Part shown: positions 24,792 through 39,700 of the stretch, in pieces
Numbering within the stretch: the first letter of the stretch is position 1
How the letters are laid out: every line of letters begins with the position of its first letter
Source: Cepaea nemoralis
Taxonomy: Eukaryota; Mollusca; Gastropoda; Stylommatophora; Helicidae
Assembly: GCA_014155875.1 (NCBI GenBank)
Contig: JACEFZ010003503.1
Span: 186,001 to 250,000, forward strand
Length of the DNA stretch: 64,000 bases
Direction of reading: 5' to 3'
Translations under genes and position numbers: made by a program
The notes under the pieces: model-generated
The model's database searches: none
What the model was told of the DNA's origin: nothing
What the model saw: only the letters and a program-made list of their open reading frames with translations

Positions 24792-27700
24792 CTTTGTTGC
24801 TCGCTTTGAACTCAAGCTTGCCACAACCCCTAAAGTTGCCACTACTGGGGAGTGCACTGGACTGACGCTTGTGTGTGGGTTAACTTTCCCTATTACCAGT
24901 GTCCCTCACCATCAGGTGAATCCACTTCAACTTCTGAGGTACTCATAATTTATGTCCCCAAGTCAAGCGGAGAAGTCAACATTTTAGTCCAACTGACTGC
25001 TGTAGGGGTTGAACCCGCTACCTCGGCATCAGCACATCAGAAGTTTAAGAGCAAGCACTCTTATCCATTCAGCCATGTTGACTTCATCCTTATATGAGAA
25101 GGCTAGATGTCCAATACTCTATCTTAGGATCAAGGAAGAGTATACCATCTTTGGGGTTCTTGTTTTTTATAAAAGTCCACACCCTTAACTATACCCAGTC
25201 TGTTCCAGTTAGAGGTAGCACTGTACCACTAAGTCACTCCGCCTGATGGCCTAACACCACACGTTAAGGCATATGTGGGTTATGAAAAACCTACTCACAC
25301 ACAGATACATCCCATTACTTCGAAAGGTATACATCTATAAAAGGTAAACCTTACATAAATGCATGTCAAAGTTGGACACACTGTCCTTCGAGTTAATAAG
25401 ATGCATAACTTGTTGGGACACACTCCTTTAAAAACAGAAATGAAGAAAAAGATATGAAAATATTATGAATAGTCAAACTAACTCTTCATTTGCACCATTC
25501 TTTATATTCTGTTTTTTTTTTTCCTGTCACTTAGGGGCAAGGAAACCAGTTTCTTAATCATGGCATATTGGAAGCTGGCTGCTTTGCGATGATTTTCACA
25601 ATGGTATGAGTGTAGGCCATTTAGAAAGCAATGACAAACTAGTGATCCTAAAATTGCCTAGAAAATGACAAACAGCCACAAAATGTTGGGGTTTATGGCG
25701 ACATGCTGTAAAAGGACAAGGAACAAACCCGTAACTTCATACAAACACTCTGATTACTTATTTTAAACTTCTACTCTGCTCAACATATTATTTGAATGTC
25801 ACTATTGTGTAAATAGATGCAATAATGCAAACCAACTCATTGGACAAATGGCACCAATACTAAAGAACAAACATGTATCAGTAACTACTAACAAAGCACT
25901 TTACAACACAATCTTCCTACCAACTCTATGCTACCAATGCCAAACCTGGACTTGGTAGAAAAAGAGAAAAGAAAAATCACAACAACAGAAATGAGATTCC
26001 TGAGAAGAATACTCAATGTCAAGAAAAGATATGATCAGAAATGAAGAAATCAGGACTAAAGTGGAGGTTATAGCTGCGCTAGATTTTATTAGAAGGCAGC
26101 AAGTCAAAAGGTTTGGCCATGCAAGCAGGGTACCAACTAACAGTATACCACAACAAGCAATGATGTCCAGACCAGATGGAAGCAGAGAAAGAGGCAGACC
26201 ACATAAACTATGGATGCAGGGAATAACAAAGTCAATGGGAATATCGATAAATGAAGCCCATAAGTGGGCACTCTCCCGCTGTTTATACTTCACCTAGACA
26301 CCGCAAGGTACAAGAGGAACATGATCAGATGAGATGAGACTATTGTGTTGTTCTAACTCTATGTTGTTGAACCACAAACGCATCCAGTCCATAACAAAAA
26401 CAGATGAACAACTATTTTATATATACACCTCCATGTGGAGTTTTCATGTAATTGTTGGTATCAATGTATGTATGTTGTTTGTGTGCTGATGAATACTTTA
26501 GCCACAACATCCATTTTGTCACTAGTGATGGTGTTTTAGCAACGCTTGCCGATTTGACTTCTCATTTTTGCAGATTCATTCACTACATGTTTTAACTTGA
26601 TGTCATTTGTGTAACAGGCACCTCCAACTTCCACATTTTGTTTAACACAGAAGCCACAAACACTAGCTTGCATGACTTATTGCCTGGCATATTTCCCAGC
26701 ATCTCATCAGGTGCATACTGCAGAGTTATATATCATGTGAAGTGAATACATGAATAATACTTAATACGTATTGTTACACATAATGTTTTAATTGTTTCAG
26801 CTTGAGTATTATTCATTTATTCACTTCATATGATATATTACACATTTTCATACAATGTGACATTTCCCTCCCATATGACTACAGCTGCTACTCAGCTATT
26901 GGGTCTAAGTAGCCGAAACATGGGTTATTTAAACCCAGCATGCCTGATGAAGTAGCACACAAATGGCCAAAACAAAGACTTAACTCCTGCAAAAATATAT
27001 TTTCCAGCAAATGGTTCTAGATTAGAAAGGAGGCTCTATGCATGATCTTACCTCCTTTCTCGTACGACATCATGTGGTGCGTCAATCTGTAAGTAGGACA
27101 AACTGCGAGCCATGCCAGGCAAATCAGTGGAGGAACTCATCCTGGAGCCTTTGCTCTGAAATAATATTCAATTTAGAAGTCATGAAATACAGGTGCTATC
27201 CTTTAAACAGGTTAAAGGTGAAAGGATCGATTTAGCTGCACCAGGTCTGATCCCATCCGGGTCAGTCTCTCTCTGCCGCAAACATCACACAAATCATGAA
27301 TTCCGTAGCTCCAGCTATGAGTCCATGAGTCTCTAGAAAAATTACACTCATGATCTGAATGACACAGTTGTGTTTGGTGTGAATATATTCTGGAGAAAAA
27401 AAAAGTAAAGGACGAATTTATCATTTTTCGATGCAGTCACCACTGCGTTGAATGCAAGTCCTCCAGTGCTGATAAAGTGCTTGGATTCCCACAGAAAACA
27501 ATTCTCTGGGGTCGCTACTCGGTGTGTCTGACCCGGTCGTAAACAGTCTGTCACAGAAGTCACGCTGTTTTGAAACTTCCTACTCGACTCATACCCTTAC
27601 TGGACTGAGAGACATGTGTCACCATACTGGACCTTCACCTGCCGATGAATTTCTGTAAGTTTCACCCCTTCAATGATCAAAAATGGATAGCAGAACGCAT

Positions 27701-30700
27701 CTCCTCTTTGGTGCATGTCAAAAATGGTGAGGCCATTATTAAACTGTCCTTATGATGTCACCGTGTTTGTCTGCACCGTGATGTCAAGTTCTTAACACTC
27801 TTGACATCCTTAACAACAATATTGACAGGCTACTAGACAATGGCATGGTTATTGTAATTTCTACCTTACTTTTAAGGTTTTCATGTGAAGGCCCCACGTA
27901 GATGCTGGATCTACTTTACTACGAGCAGAAGGTGAAACTTTCTGAGATTCCTTTCAATAAGGCAGACATGATAACTGACTCCCATTCAATGTTCCGGAAG
28001 GTTCAGTATAGATATTTCTGGCATTAATGGTTGACACTCACAAGAACCATCATACCCACAGGAGCTGAAGTGGCTTTACTATCCATGGAAATGAAAGAGT
28101 CATTTGGATGGTCTTAGGGTAACTCTGAGGCTGAGTATGAGGAAATACAAATCAATGACTACATGTGGCTATGATTGGAATCAGAAATCAAATTTTCCAC
28201 CAACAAGAAGGATCGTGGTAGAGGATGAAGCAGAAGCACGTATAGCCAACTGGATGCTAAAACTACAAGCCTCCATACTCTTTGACATCTTCTGAGGAGA
28301 TGGAGCACGTAGAGACATATCCTGAGTGTTGTGACGTCAGTGCTGAATGACAATTTCTAACCATCAACTCACACTGGCACCTTGCCATCTTGACAGACGA
28401 TAGTTTGTGATGCAGTTATACCTCTCCCTAGCACAAAGCCTGGGCTGAATTGTAGAGACCATGTGTTGCCCATGCAGCATGATACCTCTATCAGCATGCC
28501 TGGTTTATTTGAGAGGAAAGGTAACATCAATAAATCTGGAACAAGACAAGCTCCAGGATCAACAAAGCAATGCTCATCTGAGCTTCAATCCTAGACCAAT
28601 TGCTGATCAAGGCTTAGAGCCTGGTCTGCCCTGTCATGACATTTAGTTTTTAGGTTGCATTTCCTCGCACTAGGTAAGACACGTACCCTCCCAATTGTGC
28701 TCCTCCACACAAAGCCATTGGCACTATGTGGGGTGTCGGGTTTGGTAAACTACACCCAACATTTAGCCCAAACAGAAAGCAGGTAGTAACGTCTGCTGTT
28801 ATACAGTAACTCAGTCATATCTGACTAAGACCTGACTATAATCATCAAATAAAATGGTTATAATTGCATGAAGTTGATTAAAGTAAAAGATCCCATTTTC
28901 ATCACAATCATTTAATGGTCAGAAAGTTCCGAACTGAGGCAGAACTTATGAGAATTGCTGTAACTGTGAAAGAATCTGGGGGGTTTTATCAAGACAACGG
29001 GCTAGCAAACAGTTTGACCAATGACCAAACAAGTACATGACTACTTTACACAGGTACTATTTGCTACAGTGATAAAGCTGAATGAAATTACCTTTGGAAG
29101 GCCAGTACTGCTGCCACTGCCAGCCGAATCATTAGAACCGTATGACAGTTTGCTGCCTTGTCTCTTTATGAAGGCAGCACTGCCGCCATCACTTCTGTCA
29201 TCTGCGGAGGCATCACTCTATCATCAATACACACTCTGGCTGGTAACCATCTTGTGATCATAAGGTACACATAAAGGCATATGTAGTTTCTGAGATCTGA
29301 CAGTCAGTAGTACAGGAGCCTTTTACGTGTCTTGAGAGATACCGGGTATATGGTGCTAGTCCCAGATTTGTATAGACCAATTGATAATCAGCGTCTCATG
29401 TGATCAATCTCACGCCGGCTGCCTTTTATATCCCAGGAAATTTCCCGATAGCTATTTTAGACCTGGCAGCCCAGGTCATTTTAATTTTAAATGTGCACTG
29501 TTGTCTGTAGTGACCAATTATTGGGTAAAAGACAGTAGTTTGCTTTTGCCTTTGGAATTAATGGATTAAATCAGGTCTGTTGTCTGTATTTTTTTCTTCC
29601 ACTGAGTGGTGTATATACTGAGATATGGGTTTTTGCTCCTAATCATGAGAAGATACCTGAACTGCTCTATTCTGCTGCTAATTTCATACATAAGTTCTCA
29701 CAACTTGGTTTCTATGACAGTAAGTATCCTTTTCCTCACCTTAATACTTTGAATCCTGCCAGTACCCAAGGGTAAATATCCTGTCCCCAGGGGTTCCCAG
29801 GTAATTACCCATTTTTTTGCATACTAATAATATTTCAATATTTCAACCTGAACAAGACATTATTTCTGGGGGGAAAAAATCATTGGTGAAAAACAACAAG
29901 AAACATAGGAAATGTTTCTAAGTGAGAACAAAAATGTTTCTAAGTGATAAAAACAAAATCATATTGATGCAATTGGATCGGTTCATCCTGAGCATTACGA
30001 AGTCATCCTTCTATGTGTTCCCCCACAACTCGGCCAGGGGTAACTGGTGCATGACAACAGAAATTTCCAACAAGTTCTTTGCAAAGTGTTTCAATGTACC
30101 TATGGAAGATTGTCTTCCTTTTTCCAGGAACTGCTAGCACTAATTCTCCATGTATGATGTAGCTATCGTAAATAGCACTCATACAGAATTTGACTGTCAG
30201 TCTTCGAGGCCATCGCTGGTGACGTCTGCAGCGTTGAAGTCGTGTTAGCTGATCATTTTTATCAGTCCAATAAGCATCCAGCTTACATATCTAAACATGT
30301 TAGCCATGTATAGATGTAAGCTGGGTGCTTACTGGTCGGCTGGTTGCCGATTAACAGTGAGATGTAAATAGGAAACATGTGGAAGATGGTATACCGGCTC
30401 GCAGGGTCTCTGATACACAGTACATCAAGCAGGTATACCTGCCCGTCGGGTTTAAAGGGTTAAGGACCATATGGCAGATGGTTCTAGACCCATACTTTTA
30501 TCAATCAACTGGCACTGGGTGGGTGCTGTGGACAGTATTATACTGGCTGCCTTTACTTCCCAAGACATTTCCTGATACCCCATTTTAGGCCGGGTTGACC
30601 TGGGAGATAAGGTCAACTTTAAAGATATCTGCCCCAGTTTGGATTTAAATGTATGATCCCTGGACAAGAAGTCAAACATTTAAATCCTGCCTCAATGGAG

Positions 30701-33700
30701 ATTTAAACCTAGGTTTACCAGGGCAGCAGGCACATGCACTAGCTCCTATTCTAGAATAATAATTTAACACCAGTGCTTACCCATCCTGTCCACAGATTTT
30801 GTTCTGGAAAATGGGCTCTTGGGAAAAGATATTGTTGGCGTCAGAGCTAGTTTTTAAAGTAAAAACAAAAGCAGAAATTAATTCTTTTATTTAATTGTCA
30901 TTTCCAAAATAATAATATTATAATAAATAATATATATATATTTAATATATAATTGTCATGTCTGAAATAATTTTATCCTGAAATAATTTAACTGTTATGT
31001 CCGAAATAATGTAATTGTCACGCCTGAAATAATGTATCTGTCATGCCTGAAATATTTTAATTGTCCTGACATAATTTCATTTTCATGCCTGAAATAATTT
31101 GATATTCCTGAAATAATTTAATTGTCACGTCTTAAATAATGTAACTGACTGCCCTTGGCCTTATTCGGTAAAGTGCTTTTCAGCCTCAGTCCATGAAAAA
31201 AAAAGGACCCTTCACATGCCTCGAGACAAATGGTGCTAGCCCTTTATTTTTATAAACCAACTGACATGAAAAGGCTGATGTGGTTAACATCATTCCAGCG
31301 GCCCTATGGACCAAAGAGTGAACTAAAAAAGAGCAAAGTTCATACAAGAGACAACATTGCAGATATAGACAAATTTCAAGTGAACTAAAAAAGGGCAAAG
31401 TTCATACAAGAAATTCCAGCAGCCTTTACTTCCCAAGACTTTTCCTGGTTCCTGTTTTAGGCTGGGTTGACCTGAGAGTCCCACTAATTGTAAAAATTCT
31501 CCTCCGTGCGGATTTGACCTCATGACCATCAGACTAGCTGGCAAGCATGCGAGCCACTTGGCTACCAAACCTCCACAATTTATGTAATTTGTCTTTATTT
31601 ATTTTCTACTCTTGTCATGTCATTCATCGATATCACCACTTTCCAAAACCTTCCATTTTACTCTCAAATTGTTTATTCAATGTCCATTTTTTACTAGCAT
31701 GTAACATGCTACATAAATCTTATGTCTACATCTAATTTATCTAATCAATTTGCAGTTTTCATCTGCTTTGTGAAGTACTAGCTCAATTATTTATCTGTCC
31801 ATCCAAGGTATTCTTTTGGATGACTTGGCCACGTGGTATGGTCGAGACAGGAACATGGAGCTGATCCACGACTCTGGTGATCGAGTGAGATAGCAAAACA
31901 TGACCGCCCATGCTTATCGGCATGGCACATGATGGATGGATAGTCCATGCCATGGGGTATTGGTGGTCATGTCTGTCCACAGATTTCTGTCTCTTGTGTG
32001 GACAACCATTTCTGAATCAGATGTTCTTCCATGCCATGATGTGAAACTGTCCAGCAGCTTCACTGAGTTTTACTCAGACATCACAAAAAATATGACAAAT
32101 GAGTGTTAATCAAGAAAGATCACTCTGTTCCTTACTTTCATTAACTTGTGCAGACATGTCCCTGTTTCTTGGTGATGTCAGTCTGCACAGTTTATCAGCT
32201 GATGCTAAGGAAATACTCTTACTTGTATCTATTAAACTGAAACAAAAGACAAAATAGGAAAGATTTTACTCAAACAATTACTAACAAACTACAAACATTC
32301 ATTAAATGGTGCTTGAACTGAATAGAATGACTAAAATGGTATGACAAAATCACCAATCTGGAGTTTTTAGAGACAATATAACAAACACAAGTGAATCAAG
32401 AAGTGAGGAAAAGAAACTAGTGTTGGATAGGACACGTACACATTGAGAAAAACTTGACAGAAGTATAACAATAAAGGTCTTTGTCTGGAACCCACAGAAT
32501 TCAAAACAGAGGCAGACCTAAAAACACACAGAGATGAGGATTAGACAGAGAGATTAATAATAATAATAATAATAATAAGTCTTTATTTTCAAAGGGTTAA
32601 GAATTGGGCACGCAGGCCCGTCTGACATTCTGCCCTTCTTCTCTATTTCCTCTCATACATTCTTTCATTCAACATCACTTATGAAGCAACTTTTGACAAC
32701 AAAAGAACATTAAAACGCATGAAAAATAATCAATAACAAATGACTCACTGAGGCAGTGTTTAACATGGGCATTATAAATACCTAAGGAGGGTGTAACGTG
32801 CCATACATAAGGGAATGTTTTTTGGCTAGTTGTCGTTTGAGATAAGTTACCATTATTGTCTTTTTTGTGTTATTTGTTATGGGGGCATGTAGTCTGTACT
32901 AAGGTAGTGTTCAAACAGGTTGCGAATGTATGAATCATGATTGGTGGTGTCTTTGATTTCTTGTGGAAGATTGTTCCACAACTGAGCGGCAGCAGTATGC
33001 TAAGCTTGTTTTATATAAGTCTATCCTAGGTTTAGGGACATGAAGTATATTTAGTCGTTCGCTATGTCTAGCGTTATATTTAAACAATGGCCAAAGGTAG
33101 CTTGGAGCATTTTGAAATAGGATTTTGTGAATTAGTTTGGTCTTATTAAAAAGCAGGCGCTTGTGGAGTGGCAGTAACCGGAGACGTTTATATAGGTTAG
33201 AATTGTCGGTAAGCTTTTCACCATTAATTAAACGCACTGCCCTTTTCTGGAGTGAATATAGGCGTTTTGTTATTGATTTGGAGCATCCATCCCAGACTGT
33301 GGAGCAGTAATCAATATGTGTTTGTATATGAGAAGTATAGAATATCTTTCTTGTGTTTTCGTCAAGGAAATTATTAATTTTGGCAAGTTGGTATACTTTT
33401 TTGGCTATTTGTTTAACTAGAGCATGAACATGTGAGTTAAAAGTTAGATTTTGATCTATGATAACACCCAGTGTCTTGTGCTCGGTGACACTTTCTACAG
33501 GCGTGCTGCCAATGTGCAGCTGAAGAGTTCTCTGCGAGTTTAGAGTGTGAAGTCTTTGCCTGGTTCCTATTAACATAGACTTTGTTTTAGTAATGTTAAT
33601 TTGCATGCGGTTTGCATGACTCCAGTTAACTACACTATTTATTTCCTGTTGCAAGGATAATTCTAGCACATTACGATCAACAGCGTTTGTATATACTGTG

Positions 33701-36700
33701 CAGTCATCAGCAAATAGATCGCAGGACGACGACAGATTTAATGGAAGATCATTTATATAAATGGCAAATAATAGAGGGCCAAGAATAGACCCCTGAGGTA
33801 CTCCAATATTAATGGTAATGGCTTGAGATAAAACTTTATTGTGTGATACTACTTGCTTTCTGTCTAATAAGAATGATTTTATTAATGTCACTATATTAAA
33901 ACTTACTTTCATTGTTTCTAGTTTTTTAATTAGAATAGTATGATCTATCATATCGAATGCTTTCCTAAAGTCTATAAACACCGCTCCACATAGAGTATTG
34001 TTGTTAATATTTTGATGCCAGTTTTCTATCATGTTTGTTAGTGCCGTATGGCAAGAATATTTTGGCCGAAATCCTGACTGACTGTCAACTATCAGTTTAT
34101 GGCGAACTAAGTGATCTAGTGTTGTTTTGTGGATGTGCTTTTCTAGCGGTTTAGATAATGAGGATAATATGGAAATTGGTCTATAATTACTCATGAGACG
34201 ATCGTCTAAAGGACCAGCTTTTAAATGAGGATACACTTTAGCGATTTTAAAGGCTGATGGGAAGTGACCTCTGGTTATACATTGATTATATATAAAAGTT
34301 AGTGACTCGCAGATCGCCGGTGCAGCATGGCGAAGGATCCGACTACTAATTCCATCTAGTCCTGATGAGTTATTGTTTTTTAGATTACGGAGATGAGTAA
34401 ATACTTCAGTTGTCGTCATTAGCGGTATGTTGGAGGAAATGTGTCCATAGCATTTGTTCTCACAGAATGATGATAATAAAGATATGTCATGAGGCGCATC
34501 TGGTATTGCAGCCTTCAGTTGGTTTATGTCGGACTGAAAGTATCTACTGAATTGATCACATGTAACCTGATTTGATGGTAATGATTGTGATGATTTGTGT
34601 TTGTTTGTCAAGGTATTAATTGCTTTCCATATATCTTTAGTGTTGGTTTTATCTATTACTATGTTCTTAAAATAGTTTTTCTTTTCCTTCCGAATAACAT
34701 ATTGAACTTTGTTTCTCAGACTACGGTACATAGTTAGATCTCTATTTTTGTGAGCCCTGTCGCGATCTCTCATAAGTTCAACTACCTCCTGTGTGATCCA
34801 CAGGGGCTTTGTGTGATGTTTAACACGAACTTCCTTAAATGGAACATGTTTATCAAATATACTTAGAAAGGTCTTTAGCCAGTGGTCCAGAGCATCGTCT
34901 GGGTCAGGAAGCTGGTAAACATAATCTAGAGATGAGATGACCAAATCTTGTAAGAAGACGTCTCGATTGAATTTTTTGTAATTTCTATATTTTATACTTA
35001 TATGTTTGTGTTTGGGAGTTTTGGTGCCCCTTCTCGACCACGTGCAACATACTGGATAGTGATCGCTCATTGCATTGATAGGTACACTACATTCTGTGAT
35101 GTTATCAGCACACGTAGTATAAATATGATCTATAAGTGTTGCAGATGATTTAGTGATTCTAGTGGCTTGTTTGACTAACTGTTGGAAATTATATGACTCT
35201 ATTATGTTTTCCCATGTTTTGTTTGATTTGTTAGCGTCTATGTTGAAGTCACCTAGCAATATTATTTCCCTAGCATTACTAAAGACTAAATCCATCATAG
35301 TGGTGAATTTTTCATACCAGATATTTCCTGCACTGGGGTTTCGATAAAGATAGCCAACTACTAGCGGTATGCAATTTTGAAGTTTAACCTCTATCCATAC
35401 ACACTCAATCTCACAGGTTTCAAAGTCTAGCCTGCGGTGGGCGTTAAGCGAGTTGGAAATATAAACTGCAATACCCGTCTCTTGTTTCTGATAGGGATCT
35501 CTTCTAATGGTTTTAAAACCTCTGATAGCGATGTCATCATCTGAGATGTTGCCATTTAATCGACTTTCGCTAACGCCAAACATGTGAAAATTTTGATTAA
35601 GTATAAGTGATAGTTCGGGCAGCTTCCCTAATAGATGGCATATGTTTACATGCCCGATTCTGAGCCCATTATTCCTGAGCCAGTGTTCGTACTTATTAGA
35701 CATTTCAACAATGCGTAATCACAAGTTTAAAAGCAAAACACACACACACAAAGTGAATACAACTTACGTCCCTTATTACAAAACACACTCTAAAGTACAG
35801 AGAAACAGTAATATCTCTGTAAATATATAAAAATACGTACACAGATCCGTAAGGAAGAGCAGTGAAGACCCCCTCACTCACCGTGAAAACACAATTAGAG
35901 TTATTATAAAAGCTATGGGAAGGGCATGAACAGAACTGCATGATACAGCAAACCATAAGACAGCTTGGAGTGAGTTGGTTGAAGACCTATGCTCGATCTG
36001 GAAAGAAAGGGCACCAGAAGAAGAAGGAAAGAATATACAGAAGAATAGTTTTTTTTTAAATGTGTGTAGCATACAGGTTTTTATCACAGGGAGTTGACAG
36101 ATACAGACAATAGTCTTCAATACAACCACAGTTACTCTCCCATGACTACTCTTACCGGGCGAGACTGGTCCTATAGAGCACCCATTTACGCCGTTTCTCT
36201 GATTTTCGATGAGAATGTAAAACATAATTTTCTTGGCATCTGTAAAAACGGTAGTTTGCTATTGCTTTCCCTAGTAGCAGTAACCATACTGGTCAATGAC
36301 CATAGCCATTGTCTTCCCAAAAAAAGAGATCCTCTGCTTACCATAGTAAAGCTGAAAACCATAACCTACAATTATCTGTCGGCTGCTTTTCAACCTCATT
36401 CGCCACCTGCACCCATGGCTTCGTGTAACCCTGATCAGGAGGCTAAACGGGTACTCCACCTTGCCCAAGGGTGTCCAGTAGGCTAGTGGGAGAAAGCAGG
36501 CACCTTACTTCTCCTTTGATAGGGGATACCCCTATCCCACTACCACAGTGAACAAACTTGGGCTAGAATTAAATTGTTAGAAGATAGATTATGGTCGTCA
36601 CTAAGAAGAAGTACCACAATTTAATATACAAGTAATTTATATATAAAATAAATATATTCTTAAACATGTGAATCAGTACAATTATCGCGGAACAGTCATA

Positions 36701-39700
36701 ACATTTGATGGGAGATGCCTTGAAGAGATTAGAACAAGAATTGCCATGGCGAAGGCAGCCTTTTGCAAGATGAAAAACATACTGACCAATAAAAAGATGT
36801 AATTTGCAACAAGAAAAAGAGTGAGGAGATGCTACATAGAACCTGTGCTTTTGTATGGATGTGAGACGTGGACAATGAGCAGACAAACTGAAAAACATCT
36901 GATGGCTGTGGAAATGTGGTTTCTGAGGAAAATGCAAAGAATACCATAGACAGACAGAAAAACCAATGACCAAGTCCTTCAAGAAACAAATTAAATCTGT
37001 AAACTGATTAGAGAAATTAAACATAGACAGTCAAAATTTTTTTTTATCACGTTATGAGAAGAAATAAAGTGAAGAACTTGGTGACAACTGGCAAGATCGA
37101 GGGGAAGAGAGTAAGGGGAGGGCAGAGAAGTAAATACCTGGATGGCTTGGCCACGTTGTATGGTCGAGACAAGAACACTGAGCTGATCCACGACTCTGGT
37201 GATCGAGTGAGATGGCAAAACATGACCACCCACGCTTACTGGCATGGCGCATGATGATGATGACTCTCCCATCCAATGACCCTCACCTTTCTTCACAGCA
37301 CCGTGACATGTGCACTTCCTCTGTCTCCAGCTGTGCCAGAGTGGCCTTTCCCTGATCAACAAGTAACGGAAGTGGACTTGCCTGACCTTGTATTAGTCGA
37401 CTACACCCGCCAGCTTCTATCACTCCAGCCAGGTAGTAATGTTTCTAAAGAACATTAAACAAACAACACAGAATAAAACAGTGTGAGAAATAACAAGAGA
37501 AATACATCCACAGGTGTTGCTTAGCACTTACAGAAGACATTGAAAAGAAATACAAACAAGAGGACTTGCTAAACAAAACAGTCATGGGTCTCTTCTAGTG
37601 TTTGGAAGACAATTAGGATATTAGCTGCCAATACAATTTTTAGCTACGATTGCCTGGTTGGTCGAAAATCCTCTGAAAGGCTGTCAGTTGTACCTCTTGT
37701 GTCCGATGCACTGGCAATAAGGTCGTCTCAGCCCTGAAAGGGCTTGCATCTAATGGAGTGATGTTTGTGTAAGGACCGGCTCTGTGGTGAACACACACAT
37801 CTGCTGTCGATATGGAAGCAGATCGTCTTGCGTTGGTTTCTATACAATTTTGTGAGTGCCGGTTATTCAAAAAGCAATGGCAAACTACTGAATCACAAAC
37901 AGCCAAAATATGCTGGAGTTGACCGCTACGTCCAGTAAAGGATATGCAAATAACATTTTTGTGTCAGGACTTCTCTCTCAAGCCCGTACCAAATTAATTC
38001 CCCCATGGGGACTATTACTGCGCTCTCCTTCCCCTGTATAAGCCCAGAAACCAGCGCAGTGTGCAAGACCAGTACTGGAACTTCCCATCTGTGGAGAAGC
38101 ACTGTAGGATGTAACCAGGTAGCTGAAGTTCCCTCCACAAGTGTTAGGCATGTCATTGTCAACAGCATTCACCCACAAGCCTACTGAAGAGGGGCGGTCA
38201 CATCAGCTCATAAGTTGAGGTACCTATGATGATGTTGAATATTATCAAAGTATTTTATAAAAGGATATTAGGAAGAAGAGGTTACAGGCAACAGATATAT
38301 TTCTGTTGTGCAAGATTAATCACAGAAATAACTTAAAGGTTAAAGGTGAGACAATCTACTTCACTGTTCTGGGATTGACCCTATTTGGTAGTCTCTCTCA
38401 ACAGAACAGCAAGCTGTCTGCTGAAAGCATCTCACAAAACATGAACTCAGAAGCTTCAACCATGACCCCCAGTACAATTGCAGTTGCGGTCTGAACAATG
38501 CTGCCCAAAAACTAACCCAGGGCCTTTAAAGTGTGAGGCAGATCACTTGACTTCTTCATCATGTAGACCACCATAGAAAGAATATGTTAACACCTCTGTA
38601 GTCAGAGTGGGTTCGCCTGATGGCGAGGGACACTATTAATAGGGAAAAGCTAATCCACACGCAAAATTCAGGCCATTACTCCAATAAATAGTGTGTATGG
38701 ACTACGCTTGAGTTCAAAGCGAGCGAGCGAGCGCAAAAAAAAAATGTTAACACCTGGTGACCAACCGTACAACAGGACACCCCCCCCCCCTCCCCCATAT
38801 AGAAAGAATATGTTAACATATGGTGACCAATTTTCCAAACCCCCCCCCCCCCCCACACACACACACAGAAAGAACATGTTAACATCTGGTGACCAACCGT
38901 ACAACAGAAAACCCCCCACAGAAAGAACATGTTAACATATGATGACCAACCATATAACAGAAACCCCCCACATTCTAACATTTTAACATCTGGTGACGAA
39001 CTGTACAACAGAAACCCCCCAACCCCACCCCACAGAAAGAACATGTTATCATATGGTGACCAACCGTATAACAGAAAACCCCCACAGAAAGAACATGTTA
39101 ACATTTGGTGACCAACTGTACAACAGAAATCCCAACACAGAAATAACGTTAACATATGGTGACCAACCGTACAACAGAAACCCCCCACAGAAAGAACATG
39201 TTAACATCTGGTGACCAACCGTACAACAGAAAACCTCCACAGAAAGAACATGTTAACATATGGTGACCAACCATACAACAGAAAGCCCCCACATTCTAAC
39301 ATTTTAACATCTGGTGACCAACTGTACAACAGAAACCCCCCAACCCCACCCCACAGAAAGAACATGTTATCATATGGTGACCAACCGAATAACAGAAAAC
39401 CCCCACAGAAAGAACATGTTAACATTTGGTGACCAACTGTACAACAGAAATCCCAACACAGAAATAACGTTAACATATGGTGACCAACCATACAACAGAA
39501 ACCCCCCACAGAAAGACCATGTTAACATCTGGTGACCAACCGTACAACAGAAAACCCCCACATTCTAACATTTTAACATCTGGTGACCAACTGTACAACA
39601 GAAACCCCCCAACCCCACCCCACAGAAAGAACATGTTAACATATGGTGACCAACCCTTTAACAGAAAACCCCAACAGAAAGAACATGTTAACATTTGGTG

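Noticed and set aside
25000..25085. tRNA gene with box A and box B on the minus strand
   Set aside because: It is the head of SINE-B, followed by the SINE body and repeated elsewhere in decayed form; acceptor-stem pairing is not convincing.
29922..30137. 71-codon plus-strand ORF as a possible exon
   Set aside because: No homology recalled, no good acceptor or donor, opposite strand to INTU. It could be old transposon sequence.
37276..37458. Plus-strand ORF with a plausible peptide (VPEWPFPDQQ) and AG/GT edges
   Set aside because: It is the antisense shadow of INTU exon E9, whose minus-strand frame matches INTU and fits the phases.
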